Source: an uncultured Sphingomonadaceae bacterium (lineage in GTDB: Bacteria > Pseudomonadota > Alphaproteobacteria > Sphingomonadales > Sphingomonadaceae). From it: 64,000 nt of DNA. The notes under the pieces are model-generated. The model saw only the letters and a list, made by a program, of their open reading frames with translations. It was not told the DNA's origin and did no database searches. Location of the stretch: NCBI GenBank assembly GCA_903871605.1, contig CAIQHF010000022.1, positions 1 through 64,000 on the forward strand. The letters run 5' to 3'. Numbering within the stretch: the first letter of the stretch is position 1; each line of letters opens with the position of its first letter. Below, piece after piece: positions 15,397 through 23,556 of this stretch. Position numbers and translations under genes: made by a program.

Positions 15397-16365
15397 ATGG
15401 CGAACCGGGATATCGCGATGGTGATCCATGACGGCGTCCAGGCACTCGACGTCGCTGGACCGCTCGATGTGTTCGCCGCCGCCAACGGGTTTCTGCCCGA
15501 ACGGGATCATTATCGCTGCCAGATCGTGGCTCGCGGCAAAGAGCCGCTCCGATCCTCGAACGGCATGCGGATGATGCCCGATCTCAGCTTCGCCGAGGCG
15601 TCCAGAATTTTCCACACCGTTTTGGTCGCTGGCGGACCCGACTTGCCGGACAGTCCCGCCGACGAGGCGATGTCGGCCTGGCTACAGCGATGGGGTGCGC
15701 AGGCCGAGCGTTACGGTTCGATCTGCAACGGCGCTTTTGCTCTTGGTCACGCCGGTCTGCTCGACGGAAAGGTGGTCACGACGCATTGGCTCTGCTCGGC
15801 CAACCTCGCCGCACGATATCCGATGGCGCGCGTCGAGCATGACAGGATCTACGCGCGGGACGACCGGCTCGTCACGTCGGCGGGAGTGACGGCCGGGATC
15901 GACCTCAGCCTGGCTCTCGTCTGCGAGGATCATGGCCCCGCCATCTCGCTGGCCTGTGCCAAGGCGCTCGTCGTCGTGGCCCAGCGGCAGGGCGGTCAAT
16001 CGCAGTTCAGTCCGCTCCTGCTACCGTCGTACGATGCTGCGACCCCGTTGGGGAAGGTCCAGGCCTATATCATGAGCCATATGAGCGAGGCGCTCCCCGT
16101 GGAGCGGCTTTCGGAGATCGCTGGTGTCAGCCCCCGTAGCATCGCCCGTCTCTTCGTGAAGGAGCTTGGCCAGACGCCGCATGAATTCGTCGAGGGCGTC
16201 CGCATAGATAATGCGCGCAATCTGCTGGAAGCGACGGATACAGCGCTCAAGGTAGTGGCTTTCGACTGTGGCTTCGCCAGCCCGGATCAGATGCGCAGCG
16301 CCTTTCAGCGCAGGCTCAATGTCACGCCCCTTCAATATCGTGAGAGCTTCCGCGTGGCGTCTTGA
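15397..16365 (+). CDS. GlxA-family regulator (DJ-1/PfpI domain plus AraC-type HTH)
   Basis: This 322-residue protein has a DJ-1/PfpI-like sensor domain (residues about 5-180) with the nucleophile-elbow cysteine in GSICNGAFALG, followed by an AraC-type DNA-binding domain with two helix-turn-helices (LSEIAGVSPRSIARLF and AFDCGFASPDQMRSAF). This is the GlxA/FtrA arrangement, in which the amidase-like domain senses a small molecule. The ATG at 15397 has a GGAAGAGAG site upstream. It is divergent from the HD hydrolase gene 266 bases away, so that gene is the likeliest target. Confidence 0.87.
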   Translation: MANRDIAMVIHDGVQALDVAGPLDVFAAANGFLPERDHYRCQIVARGKEPLRSSNGMRMMPDLSFAEASRIFHTVLVAGGPDLPDSPADEAMSAWLQRWGAQAERYGSICNGAFALGHAGLLDGKVVTTHWLCSANLAARYPMARVEHDRIYARDDRLVTSAGVTAGIDLSLALVCEDHGPAISLACAKALVVVAQRQGGQSQFSPLLLPSYDAATPLGKVQAYIMSHMSEALPVERLSEIAGVSPRSIARLFVKELGQTPHEFVEGVRIDNARNLLEATDTALKVVAFDCGFASPDQMRSAFQRRLNVTPLQYRESFRVAS

Positions 16366-16412
16366 ATCGACCAGAGCCAGAGGTTCAGTCGTGCTTGCCT
16401 GGAAAGAGCGGT

Positions 16413-16886
16413 TCACTCTTCAGGGCGGGGCGTCATCGCATCGGTATCGCCGGCGACGAAGCGGGGGACGGATTCGCTGTCTTCGGGCACCAGTCGATGG
16501 ATAAGGCTGCGCACCGCGGCGACATCGCCGGCGTCTGCCCCGCGATGAACGGCCTCGAGAACCGGATGGATGGTCCTGCTGACGAACGAGCTTGGCCCGA
16601 ATCCAGCCATGCTCCAGCGCGGATAGCGGCGCGTATCGGCCTGCTGCCGGTCGACGGTGATGACATCGCGGTGGCGGCCGTCACGGACGATGCTGTCCAT
16701 GAGCTCGTCGAGCGCCGGACGATCGCCCTCGAGCAACTGTGCGAAATAGGTCGGCGTGGCGATCAGCAAGCCCGTAATGTCGAGCACAGAGTTGCGCGCA
16801 AGCGACACGAGCCGGATATCCTCGAGCGCATCGCGCCCGGCGGGATAGTCGAGCGTGCTGCAACTCACATAGATAAGGCTCGCCAT
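16413..16886 (-). CDS. stand-alone BLUF-domain blue-light receptor
   Basis: This 157-residue protein is almost entirely one BLUF domain, an FAD-binding blue-light sensor. The key residues are visible: Tyr6 in LIYVS, Asn32 in ARNSVLDITGLL, Gln50 in YFAQLLEG, and the Trp near RYPRWSMAG. There is no fused output domain; a C-terminal helix region of about 60 residues could contact a partner. It converges on the GlxA-like gene and points away from the LysR gene. Partner and pathway unknown. Confidence 0.88.
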   Translation of the reverse strand: MASLIYVSCSTLDYPAGRDALEDIRLVSLARNSVLDITGLLIATPTYFAQLLEGDRPALDELMDSIVRDGRHRDVITVDRQQADTRRYPRWSMAGFGPSSFVSRTIHPVLEAVHRGADAGDVAAVRSLIHRLVPEDSESVPRFVAGDTDAMTPRPEE

Positions 16887-17280
16887 CAGACCTCCCCAGC
16901 GGGCCGCCGGCAGCGGCGTTGCGTACGATAAGCAAGGTAGATCGATGGGTCACCCATGCCATCGGGAATATTACGAGGCCGGCGCTCGTTCCCTGGGGTC
17001 AATCCGCTCGTCCACGCACGGAAAGACCGTCCGGCGGGGGCGCGCGGTCGGGCCCGCCGGTTCACACGGCGTCGTTCCGCCTCATCCGATCGGCTGCCTT
17101 TCGTGCATGCGAAGTATCGCGCGCGCATATGCCAGCTGGCGCGGCAATTCCAATCGCTCTTCCTAGCGACGTCGAGTCGCTGAAGGTCCGATCAAACGTT
17201 GCCCCCCACCCAATCCGTCGACTTGGTCGCCCCGCCACCCCTTTCCGGGCCGGACCCCGCTTGTACCGCCGCCCCGACCG
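16887..17280. other. 394-bp divergent intergenic region (BLUF / LysR)
   Basis: No coding frame is supported. It should hold the promoters of the BLUF gene (leftward) and the LysR gene (rightward). A 13-bp palindrome near the BLUF side is listed separately; nothing else stands out. Confidence 0.5.
16945..16957. promoter_or_regulatory. palindrome ATGGGT-C-ACCCAT upstream of the BLUF gene
   Basis: This perfect 6-1-6 inverted repeat lies about 58 bases before the BLUF start, where an operator would sit. The length is modest, so chance is possible in this high-G+C region. Confidence 0.3.
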
Positions 17281-18198
17281 ATGCAGACACCGAGGATGGC
17301 ATTCGACCCGCGACAGCTGCGCGTTCTTCTCACGGTCGTCCGCGAAGGCTCGTTCAGCGCGGCCGCACGCGAGCTGACCATGTCCCAGCCCGCGGTCTCG
17401 ATGGTCATCGCCCAGCTCGAGCGCGCGGTCGGCACGCAACTGGTCGAGCGCGGCCGCCAAGGCGCGGTTCCCACGCAGGCCGGCAGGATCCTCACGCGGC
17501 GCGCGGAGATGATCGAGACCGTGCTCGATCTCGCATCGCAGGAGATTGCGCTCGGCATGAACGAGATCGAGGGGCCGCTGGTCGTCGGCGGCACACCCGG
17601 CGCGCTGATGAGCCTGCTGCCCGCAGGCATCGCCCGGCTGGAGGAACAGGGGCATCGTTTCGCGCTGCGAATCGTCGAGCTTGCCGATCCCGACATATTC
17701 CCGATGCTCCGCTCGCTCCGGATCGACATGGCGCTGGGCACCGTCGGCGTCGGCATCGTGCCTGACGACATTGTCGAGCGCGCGATCCTGTCCGACAGCT
17801 TCGTCCTGGTCATGAAGACCGACCATGTCTATCGCGTCCCGCGCGCCAGGCTCTCGGACCTGATCGAGCTGGATTGGGTGCTGCCCGAGGTCGGAGGCGC
17901 TTTCCAGCGACAGATCGAGGCGATGTTCCTGAACGCCGGGGTCGCTGTCCCGCAGCGCGCCGTTCGCTGCGATTCGCTCGCGACGACCAAGGAGATCATC
18001 CGCAAGACGAACCGCGTCACCATCCTGCCGCAACGCGTGATCGCGACCGACATCGCCAGCGGGTTGCTTCGCCAGGTCGAGATCGCCGCCGGTCCCCCGC
18101 CGCGGTTGGTCGGCGTCCGCATGCTGCGTGAGCGCGCGCAAATGCCGCTGGCGGACCGCCTCGTCCGCGCCCTGTCCGATGCCGCGACTGATCCATAA
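17281..18198 (+). CDS. LysR-family regulator of the aromatic-glycoside locus
   Basis: This 305-residue LysR-type regulator has an N-terminal helix-turn-helix (GSFSAAARELTMSQPAVSM) followed by GTQLVERGRQGAVPTQAG and a standard effector-binding domain. It is the first gene before two same-strand operons. Each operon is preceded by the same ATGA-N12-TCAT dyad three bases upstream of a TTGACG hexamer, as expected for activation by a LysR protein bound just above the -35 box. ATG 17281 is used; an ATG five codons later is possible. The effector is probably an aromatic pathway intermediate (inference). Confidence 0.88.
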   Translation: MQTPRMAFDPRQLRVLLTVVREGSFSAAARELTMSQPAVSMVIAQLERAVGTQLVERGRQGAVPTQAGRILTRRAEMIETVLDLASQEIALGMNEIEGPLVVGGTPGALMSLLPAGIARLEEQGHRFALRIVELADPDIFPMLRSLRIDMALGTVGVGIVPDDIVERAILSDSFVLVMKTDHVYRVPRARLSDLIELDWVLPEVGGAFQRQIEAMFLNAGVAVPQRAVRCDSLATTKEIIRKTNRVTILPQRVIATDIASGLLRQVEIAAGPPPRLVGVRMLRERAQMPLADRLVRALSDAATDP

Positions 18199-18207
18199 GC
18201 AAAGATG

Positions 18208-18236
18208 ATGATGTTGGCCGTTCTCATTATTTGACG
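18208..18236 (+). promoter_or_regulatory. LysR-type box plus -35 element before the catabolic operon
   Basis: ATGA (18208-18211) and TCAT (18224-18227) form a dyad with a 12-base spacer. Three bases later comes TTGACG (18231-18236). The 15 bases CTCATTATTTGACGC (18223-18237) recur exactly upstream of the TonB-receptor operon. The box ends 80 bases before the amidohydrolase start. Confidence 0.65.
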
Positions 18237-18307
18237 CTGGCCATCGCCACGCGGCATCAGACCTCCACAAGCAAGCGAGCGCAATCGCTTCTCCCGGAGA
18301 GCTCCCG

Positions 18308-19555
18308 ATGCAGCGGACCATTTTCGATCACGTCAAAATCTTCGACGGCAGCGGCAGCCCCTCCTTCGCCGGTCGTGTCCTCGTCGAGGGCGAGCGCATC
18401 GCGCAGGTTGCCAAGCGCGACGAGCCGCTGATCGGCGCGGCCGACGCGACCGTGATCGATTGCGCAGGCGCGACGCTGATGCCGGGACTGATCGAGGCGC
18501 ATGCCCATCTGACCTGGCCGTCCTCGACCGAGCGCTTCGAGCCCCGCTTCATGCTGCCGCCCGAGGAGATGATGCTGGCCGCTGCGCGCAACGGTCGCAT
18601 CCTGCTCGACCAGGGCTTCACCAGCGCGTTTTCGGCGGGCGCCTTGGGCGAGCGCATCGAGGTGGTGCTGCGCGACGAATTCAAGTCGGGCGGATTGCCC
18701 GGACCACGCCTCAAGGCCTCGACGATCGAACGCAGCCCCGAGGGGGCCGACGGCATCGAGACCGGCAAGAAACTATCGAGGGGCCGCGGCCCCGAGGCGA
18801 TGCGTGGCTTTGTCCGGCATTGCGCCGAGATCGGCATCGACACGGTGAAGCTGGTGCTGTCGGGTGAGGACGCGCTTCTGCCCGGCAGCTCGCAGCATAT
18901 CCTCTACGACGAGGCCGAGGTCGATGCCGCCTGCGACGAGGCGCGCCTCCACGGCCTCAAGGTGGCCGCGCACACGCAGGCCGCCGAGGCCGTGAAGATG
19001 GCGCTCCGCTGCGGCGTCGACGTTCTCTATCACTGCTCCTACGCCGACGAGGAAGCGCTGGACATGCTCGAGGCGCAGAAGGACCGGATCTTCGTCGCGC
19101 CGGCGATCGGCGTGATCGTGGCGACGCTCGAGGCCTCGCCGCCGCCGCATATCGACATGCGTTCGATGAAGGAGATGGCCAAGCCCGTCGTCGAGAACAC
19201 GCAACGGCTGATTCCCGAGTTGCACAGGCGCGGCGTGCGCGTGCTCCCCGGCGGCGACTATGGCTTCCCGTTCAATCCCAACGGGACGAACGCGCGCGAC
19301 CTCCAGCATTTCGTCGATCTCTACGGCTATACGCCGGCCGAGGCGCTGTCTGCCGCGACGATGCTCGGCGGACAGATTATGGGCTTGGGGCAAGAGCTCG
19401 GGCTGATCCGGCAGGGCTACCTTGCCGACCTGCTCGTCGTAGAGGGCGATCCGACCGTCGACGTGCGCTCGCTCGTCGACAAGCGAAACCTTCGGATGAT
19501 CATGCAGCGCGGCCTTTTTCATAAGGCGCCGCAGCCGATCGCGCACGCGGCATGA
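18308..19555 (+). CDS. metal-dependent amidohydrolase (imidazolonepropionase-like)
   Basis: This 415-residue amidohydrolase has an N-terminal beta-sandwich strand, the metal motif EAHAHLTW near residue 65, a metal His in VAAHTQAAEAV, another in YHCSY and the late Asp in LPGGDYGF. These are ligands of the TIM-barrel amidohydrolase superfamily. It is the first gene of the five-gene operon and directly follows the LysR box. In aromatic pathways such enzymes act as decarboxylases or ring/amide hydrolases; which applies here cannot be read. The protein shows no signal peptide. Confidence 0.82.
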   Translation: MQRTIFDHVKIFDGSGSPSFAGRVLVEGERIAQVAKRDEPLIGAADATVIDCAGATLMPGLIEAHAHLTWPSSTERFEPRFMLPPEEMMLAAARNGRILLDQGFTSAFSAGALGERIEVVLRDEFKSGGLPGPRLKASTIERSPEGADGIETGKKLSRGRGPEAMRGFVRHCAEIGIDTVKLVLSGEDALLPGSSQHILYDEAEVDAACDEARLHGLKVAAHTQAAEAVKMALRCGVDVLYHCSYADEEALDMLEAQKDRIFVAPAIGVIVATLEASPPPHIDMRSMKEMAKPVVENTQRLIPELHRRGVRVLPGGDYGFPFNPNGTNARDLQHFVDLYGYTPAEALSAATMLGGQIMGLGQELGLIRQGYLADLLVVEGDPTVDVRSLVDKRNLRMIMQRGLFHKAPQPIAHAA

Positions 19556-19601
19556 TCTGCGCAGCAGGCTTGGCCGTTCACTCGAGGCGCGGAACAGACT
19601 C

Positions 19602-21176
19602 GTGACAGCTTCCTATGACATCGCGATCGTCGGGTGCGGCCCGGTCGGCGCCTATGCGGCCAATCTTTGCGGCCGGCACGGGCTACGCACGGTGGTGCTC
19701 GAGCGCGAGGCGGATGCCTATCCGCTGCCGCGTGCCGTGCATCTCGATCACGAGATGATGCGCCTGTTCGCCGATGTCGGCCTGCTCGACGTCATGACGC
19801 CGCTGATGTTCGCGACCGACGGCCATGTCCATATCGGGGCGGACGGCGGCGTCATCCGGTTCCTGAGTTCACCGGGGACTTCTCGCCCGTTCGGCTTCTC
19901 CAACGACTATTTCTTCTATCAGCCCGAGCTGGAAGCGGCGCTTCGCGACGGGATCGGCCGTTTCCCGGCGGTGACGCTGCGTTCCGGCGAGACGGTCGTC
20001 GCGGTCACCCCCGCCGATCGGGACGTCACGCTGTCGCTCTCCGGCGGCGAGACCATTTCCGCGCGCTATGTCATCGGATGCGACGGCGCGCGCAGCACGG
20101 TACGAAAGTCGCTCGACATCCCGCTCGACGACCTCGGCTTCGAGGAACCCTGGCTGGTCGTCGATGCCGAGGTGGACGGTCCGATCTGCTTTCCCGGTTT
20201 CAAGGGGGTCCCCGAGGGCGCCGACCTCCAACGGCTGTCGGTGATGCTGTGCGATCCCGGTCGCCCGACGACGGTGGTGCCCGGACGCGGCAATCACCGT
20301 CGCTGGGAGTTCATGCTGCTCCCCGGCGAGGTCGATGAGGCGATGATGGCGCCCGAGATCGTCGACGGGCTGGTTGCGCCGTGGGTCGAAGGCGTCGCAC
20401 ACCGCATCGTGCGCGCCGCGACCTACCGTTTCCACGGGCTGGTCGCGGAACGGTGGCGGCAGCAGCGCGCGTTCCTGGCCGGCGACGCCGCGCATCAGAC
20501 CCCACCCTTTTTCGGACAGGGGATGTGTCATGGCCTGCGCGACGTTGCCAATCTGGTCTGGAAGCTTGCGCTCGTCGTTCAGGGCAAGGCGGAGGACGAC
20601 GTGCTCGACACCTATCAACTCGAACGCGATCCGCATGTCCGCGGCGTGATCGGGGCAGCCGTCGATGCCGGGCGCTACATTTGCGAGCTCGATCCTGACC
20701 TTGCGGCGGCCCGCGATGCGAACTTGCGGACGCAAAGCGGCCCGCGCACCGCAGCGGATCTGATCCCGGCGATCGCGGCAGGCATAGTCGAAGGCGATGC
20801 CGGGGAGCGCTTCATCCAGCCGCGTGTCACGACCGCGCTCGGAATCTCCGCGCCGCTCGACGTCGCGACCGGCGGCGGCTGGGTCATGCTCACGCGCGGA
20901 GTCCTGCCCGCTGTCGGCACGAACGCGCGCCACGTCTGGGACATGATCGGGGGCAGGACATTCGCGGTCGGCCCCGATATCTCGGATGACGCCGATATCT
21001 TGGATGAAGAGGGCCATCTCGAGGCATGGTTCGAGCGCCACGGCGCGATCGCGGCGATCGTCCGCCCCGATTTCTACACCTATGCCGCGCCCGCCGACAT
21101 GCCCGCGCTGATCACGGCGATCGAGCGGCTGTCGACGCATCTTTGCCTGCGAACCGCCATCGGTGCCGAGGGATAG
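19602..21176 (+). CDS. FAD-dependent aromatic hydroxylase (MhpA/PheA-like)
   Basis: This 524-residue flavoprotein monooxygenase has the Rossmann FAD motif VGCGPVGAYAANLCGRHG near the N-terminus, the second FAD/NADPH motif YVIGCDGARSTVRK near residue 160, and LAGDAAHQTPPFFGQGMCHG near residue 300. The order and length match class A hydroxylases such as 3-(3-hydroxyphenyl)propionate hydroxylase. It should hydroxylate a phenolic ring using NAD(P)H and O2, preparing it for cleavage. GTG 19602 is the start. It lies 46 bases after the amidohydrolase and 3 before the DUF336 gene. Confidence 0.87.
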   Translation: MTASYDIAIVGCGPVGAYAANLCGRHGLRTVVLEREADAYPLPRAVHLDHEMMRLFADVGLLDVMTPLMFATDGHVHIGADGGVIRFLSSPGTSRPFGFSNDYFFYQPELEAALRDGIGRFPAVTLRSGETVVAVTPADRDVTLSLSGGETISARYVIGCDGARSTVRKSLDIPLDDLGFEEPWLVVDAEVDGPICFPGFKGVPEGADLQRLSVMLCDPGRPTTVVPGRGNHRRWEFMLLPGEVDEAMMAPEIVDGLVAPWVEGVAHRIVRAATYRFHGLVAERWRQQRAFLAGDAAHQTPPFFGQGMCHGLRDVANLVWKLALVVQGKAEDDVLDTYQLERDPHVRGVIGAAVDAGRYICELDPDLAAARDANLRTQSGPRTAADLIPAIAAGIVEGDAGERFIQPRVTTALGISAPLDVATGGGWVMLTRGVLPAVGTNARHVWDMIGGRTFAVGPDISDDADILDEEGHLEAWFERHGAIAAIVRPDFYTYAAPADMPALITAIERLSTHLCLRTAIGAEG

Positions 21177-21179
21177 ACA

Positions 21180-21611
21180 ATGGCCGGGATCACGCTTTCT
21201 TGCGCCGACACGATCATCGAGGGTGCACTCGCCCACGCGCGCAGCGCGGGCCATGCACCGCTGGCGGTCGTCGTCCTCGACGCAGGCGCTCACATGGTCG
21301 CGATGAAACGGCAGGACGGCGCGAGCCTGTTCCGCGGCCAGATCGCGACGGGCAAGGCGACCGGCGCGCTCGGCATGGGCTATGGCACGCGCGAACTCGC
21401 CGCGCGCGCGCAAAAGGGTCCGCTCTTCTACACGGCATTGATGGCGATGACCGGAGAGGTGGTCCCGTCGCCAGGCGGTGTTTTGATCCGCGATGCGGAC
21501 GGAACGCTGATCGGTGCGGTCGGCATCAGCGGCGATACCGGCGATTGCGACGAGGCTTCGGCGCTGGCCGGGATCGCCGCGGCCGGCCTGATCGCGCAAC
21601 CGGCCGGATGA
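21180..21611 (+). CDS. DUF336 (GlcG/HbpS-like) protein
   Basis: This 143-residue protein belongs to the GlcG/HbpS/DUF336 family, small alpha-beta proteins, some of which bind heme or act beside oxidoreductases. Typical segments are VVVLDAGAHMVAMKRQDGA, a middle GKATGALGMG region, and the C-terminal GGVLIRDADGTLIGAVGISG. It starts three bases after the hydroxylase stop, so the two are probably coupled. Such genes recur in aromatic and glycolate operons, but the biochemical role is not established. No signal peptide is evident. Confidence 0.8.
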   Translation: MAGITLSCADTIIEGALAHARSAGHAPLAVVVLDAGAHMVAMKRQDGASLFRGQIATGKATGALGMGYGTRELAARAQKGPLFYTALMAMTGEVVPSPGGVLIRDADGTLIGAVGISGDTGDCDEASALAGIAAAGLIAQPAG

Positions 21612-21624
21612 TCGGAGACGGACG

Positions 21625-22503
21625 ATGAAGCTACGCAGCATTGAAATCGAGCTTCCGCGCATCGACGCCGCAGCGGACTTCCTCACGCGGATCTGGGGGC
21701 TCGCCGACGGCGAACGATGCCGCGGCGCCATCTATCTTCGCGGTTCGAGCCCGCTGCCCTATCTCGTCGGGCTGTTCGAGGCCGAGACCGAGAAGGTCCG
21801 ATCGGTCACCTTCCTCTGCGACGCGCAAGAACTGGCCTCGCTCGCGGCGCGCTGCGAGGGGCGCGCGCCTTTCCGTGCGGTCTCCAGCGACGATCCCGGC
21901 GGCGGTCACGGAATCGAAGTTCAGCTCCCCGAGGGCGAGATATTTCGATTTCTCGCAGACGCCGCCGACAGCCTGGCGATCGAAGGCCGGGATCTGCCGT
22001 TCAAGCTTACCCACGTCGTGCTCAGTTCCACCGACGCGGAGGCATCGGCGCGCTTCGCCGAGGAGGTGCTCGGCTTCACCGTCTCCGATCGCACCAAGGG
22101 CATGGTGTTCGTCCGCTGCAACCGCTCGCACCATTCGATCGCCTTTGCGCGCGCAGGCTATTCCTCGCTCAACCACGTCGCGTTCGAGATGTCCGACATC
22201 GACGGCGTGATGCGGGGAATCGGCCGGATGCGCGACGCCGGCACGGCGCCCGTATGGGGACCGGGCCGCCATGGCCCGGGCGACAATGTGTTTGCCTATT
22301 TCATAGCGCCGTTCGGCGCGGTGATCGAATTCTCGACGGCGACCAATCTCGTCGAGGACGACTATCGGACGGGGTCTCCCGACGATTGGACATGGCCCGA
22401 AAACCGGATCGACCAATGGGGCGTCTCGGCAAAGGACGTGACGGCCATCACCGAAGCCGAAAAGCGCTTCCGCTTCCGCGACTGGGCGCCCGGCGCGGCC
22501 TGA
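21625..22503 (+). CDS. VOC-superfamily protein, extradiol ring-cleavage dioxygenase-like
   Basis: This 292-residue two-domain vicinal-oxygen-chelate protein has possible iron ligands in the second half: His in KLTHVVLSS, His in LNHVAFEM, and Glu in GAVIEFSTA, in the order of type I extradiol dioxygenases. HGPGDNVFAYF resembles the substrate-side motif of those enzymes. Its place between an aromatic hydroxylase and a FAH-family enzyme supports ring cleavage of a catechol-type product. It is 13 bases after the DUF336 gene. Without a closer match, a non-oxidative VOC role remains possible. Confidence 0.8.
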   Translation: MKLRSIEIELPRIDAAADFLTRIWGLADGERCRGAIYLRGSSPLPYLVGLFEAETEKVRSVTFLCDAQELASLAARCEGRAPFRAVSSDDPGGGHGIEVQLPEGEIFRFLADAADSLAIEGRDLPFKLTHVVLSSTDAEASARFAEEVLGFTVSDRTKGMVFVRCNRSHHSIAFARAGYSSLNHVAFEMSDIDGVMRGIGRMRDAGTAPVWGPGRHGPGDNVFAYFIAPFGAVIEFSTATNLVEDDYRTGSPDDWTWPENRIDQWGVSAKDVTAITEAEKRFRFRDWAPGAA

Positions 22504-22517
22504 AAAAAGGATCCATC

Positions 22518-23351
22518 ATGCGTTACATCAGCTTCGCTCACCACGGGCGCACCTCCTACGGCCGTGTCGTCGGCGACAGCGTCGCCGATCTCGGCGCGCG
22601 TCACGGGGCGCCCGACGATCTGAAGTCCGCGCTTGCCGCGGGCACGCTCGCCGAACTTCAGGCCGACACGCATCTTCCGCTTTCGACGCTGACGCTGCTA
22701 CCCGTCATCCCCAATCCCGCAAAGATCCTGTGCGTCGGCCACAATTACGAAACGCACCGCCAGGAGACAGGCCGCGCCAAGGTCGACAACCCCTCGATAT
22801 TCACGCGCTTCGCCGATACGCTGATCGGCGCGGACGATGCGATCCGCAAACCCGCCGTCTCGGACTCGCTCGATTTCGAAGGCGAACTCGCGATCGTGAT
22901 CGGCAAGGCCGGGCGCAATATCGCCGAAGCGGACGCGATGGCCCATATCGCGGGCTTTGCCTGCTTCAACGATGCTTCGATCCGGGACTGGCAATGGCAT
23001 ACCAGCCAATTCACCCCGGGAAAGAACTTCCCCGCGACCGCGCCGTTCGGACCCGAGCTCGTCACGCCTGACGAGATCGAGGATCTTGCCGCAGTCACGG
23101 TGACGACACGGCTCAACGGCGAGCAGGTGCAACATGCGCCTGTCGCGGACATGATCTTCCCGATCGCCAAGATCATCGCCTACATCTCGGCCTTCACCCC
23201 GCTCAACCCGGGCGACGTGATCGCAACGGGCACGCCCGGCGGTGTGGGTGCGAAGCGCCAGCCGCCGCTGTGGATGAAGGCCGGCGACATCGTCGAAGTC
23301 GAGATCGCAGGGGTCGGCCTGCTGCGATCGCGCATCAAGGCCGAGGATTGA
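22518..23351 (+). CDS. fumarylacetoacetate hydrolase-family enzyme
   Basis: This 277-residue FAH-family protein has a small N-terminal domain and a catalytic domain with PNPAKILCVGHNYETH. The metal-binding acids are in LDFEGELAIVIGK, with an Asp in CFNDASIRDWQ, and GTPGGVG lies near the C-terminus. Members hydrolyse or isomerise 2,4-dioxo acids produced by ring cleavage, so it fits as the step after the VOC enzyme. ATG 22518 follows the previous stop by 14 bases. It is the last gene of the first operon; about 205 bases with the second LysR box follow. Confidence 0.88.
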   Translation: MRYISFAHHGRTSYGRVVGDSVADLGARHGAPDDLKSALAAGTLAELQADTHLPLSTLTLLPVIPNPAKILCVGHNYETHRQETGRAKVDNPSIFTRFADTLIGADDAIRKPAVSDSLDFEGELAIVIGKAGRNIAEADAMAHIAGFACFNDASIRDWQWHTSQFTPGKNFPATAPFGPELVTPDEIEDLAAVTVTTRLNGEQVQHAPVADMIFPIAKIIAYISAFTPLNPGDVIATGTPGGVGAKRQPPLWMKAGDIVEVEIAGVGLLRSRIKAED

Positions 23352-23377
23352 GCAGCAGAGCAATATAAGTTGCGCTG

Positions 23378-23406
23378 ATGATCTTAGCAAAACTCATTAT
23401 TTGACG
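23378..23406 (+). promoter_or_regulatory. second copy of the LysR-type box plus -35 element
   Basis: ATGA (23378-23381), a 12-base spacer and TCAT (23394-23397) are followed three bases later by TTGACG (23401-23406). This is the same arrangement as at 18208-18236 and includes an exact 15-base match. It precedes the TonB-receptor operon by about 150 bases. Confidence 0.65.
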
Positions 23407-23556
23407 CGATCCTTTCGGTAGAGGATCACGGTTCGACAATAATCGGTCAGGCAGGAACGGATAAGCCCGCTCCTCACCTGTCCACCAATCGCCCGGGTAT
23501 CAGCCCGGACACGGAGAATGCCGCGGCAAAAAGCCGATGGCACGGGAGGGGACATC

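Noticed and set aside
15131-15445. N-terminal extension of the HD protein
   Set aside because: The extra 105 residues are Arg-rich and overlap the start of the divergent GlxA-like gene; ATG 15130 has a good ribosome site.
19869-21731. Long minus-strand frame across the hydroxylase and DUF336 genes
   Set aside because: It overlaps two confident plus-strand genes and has shadow-type composition.
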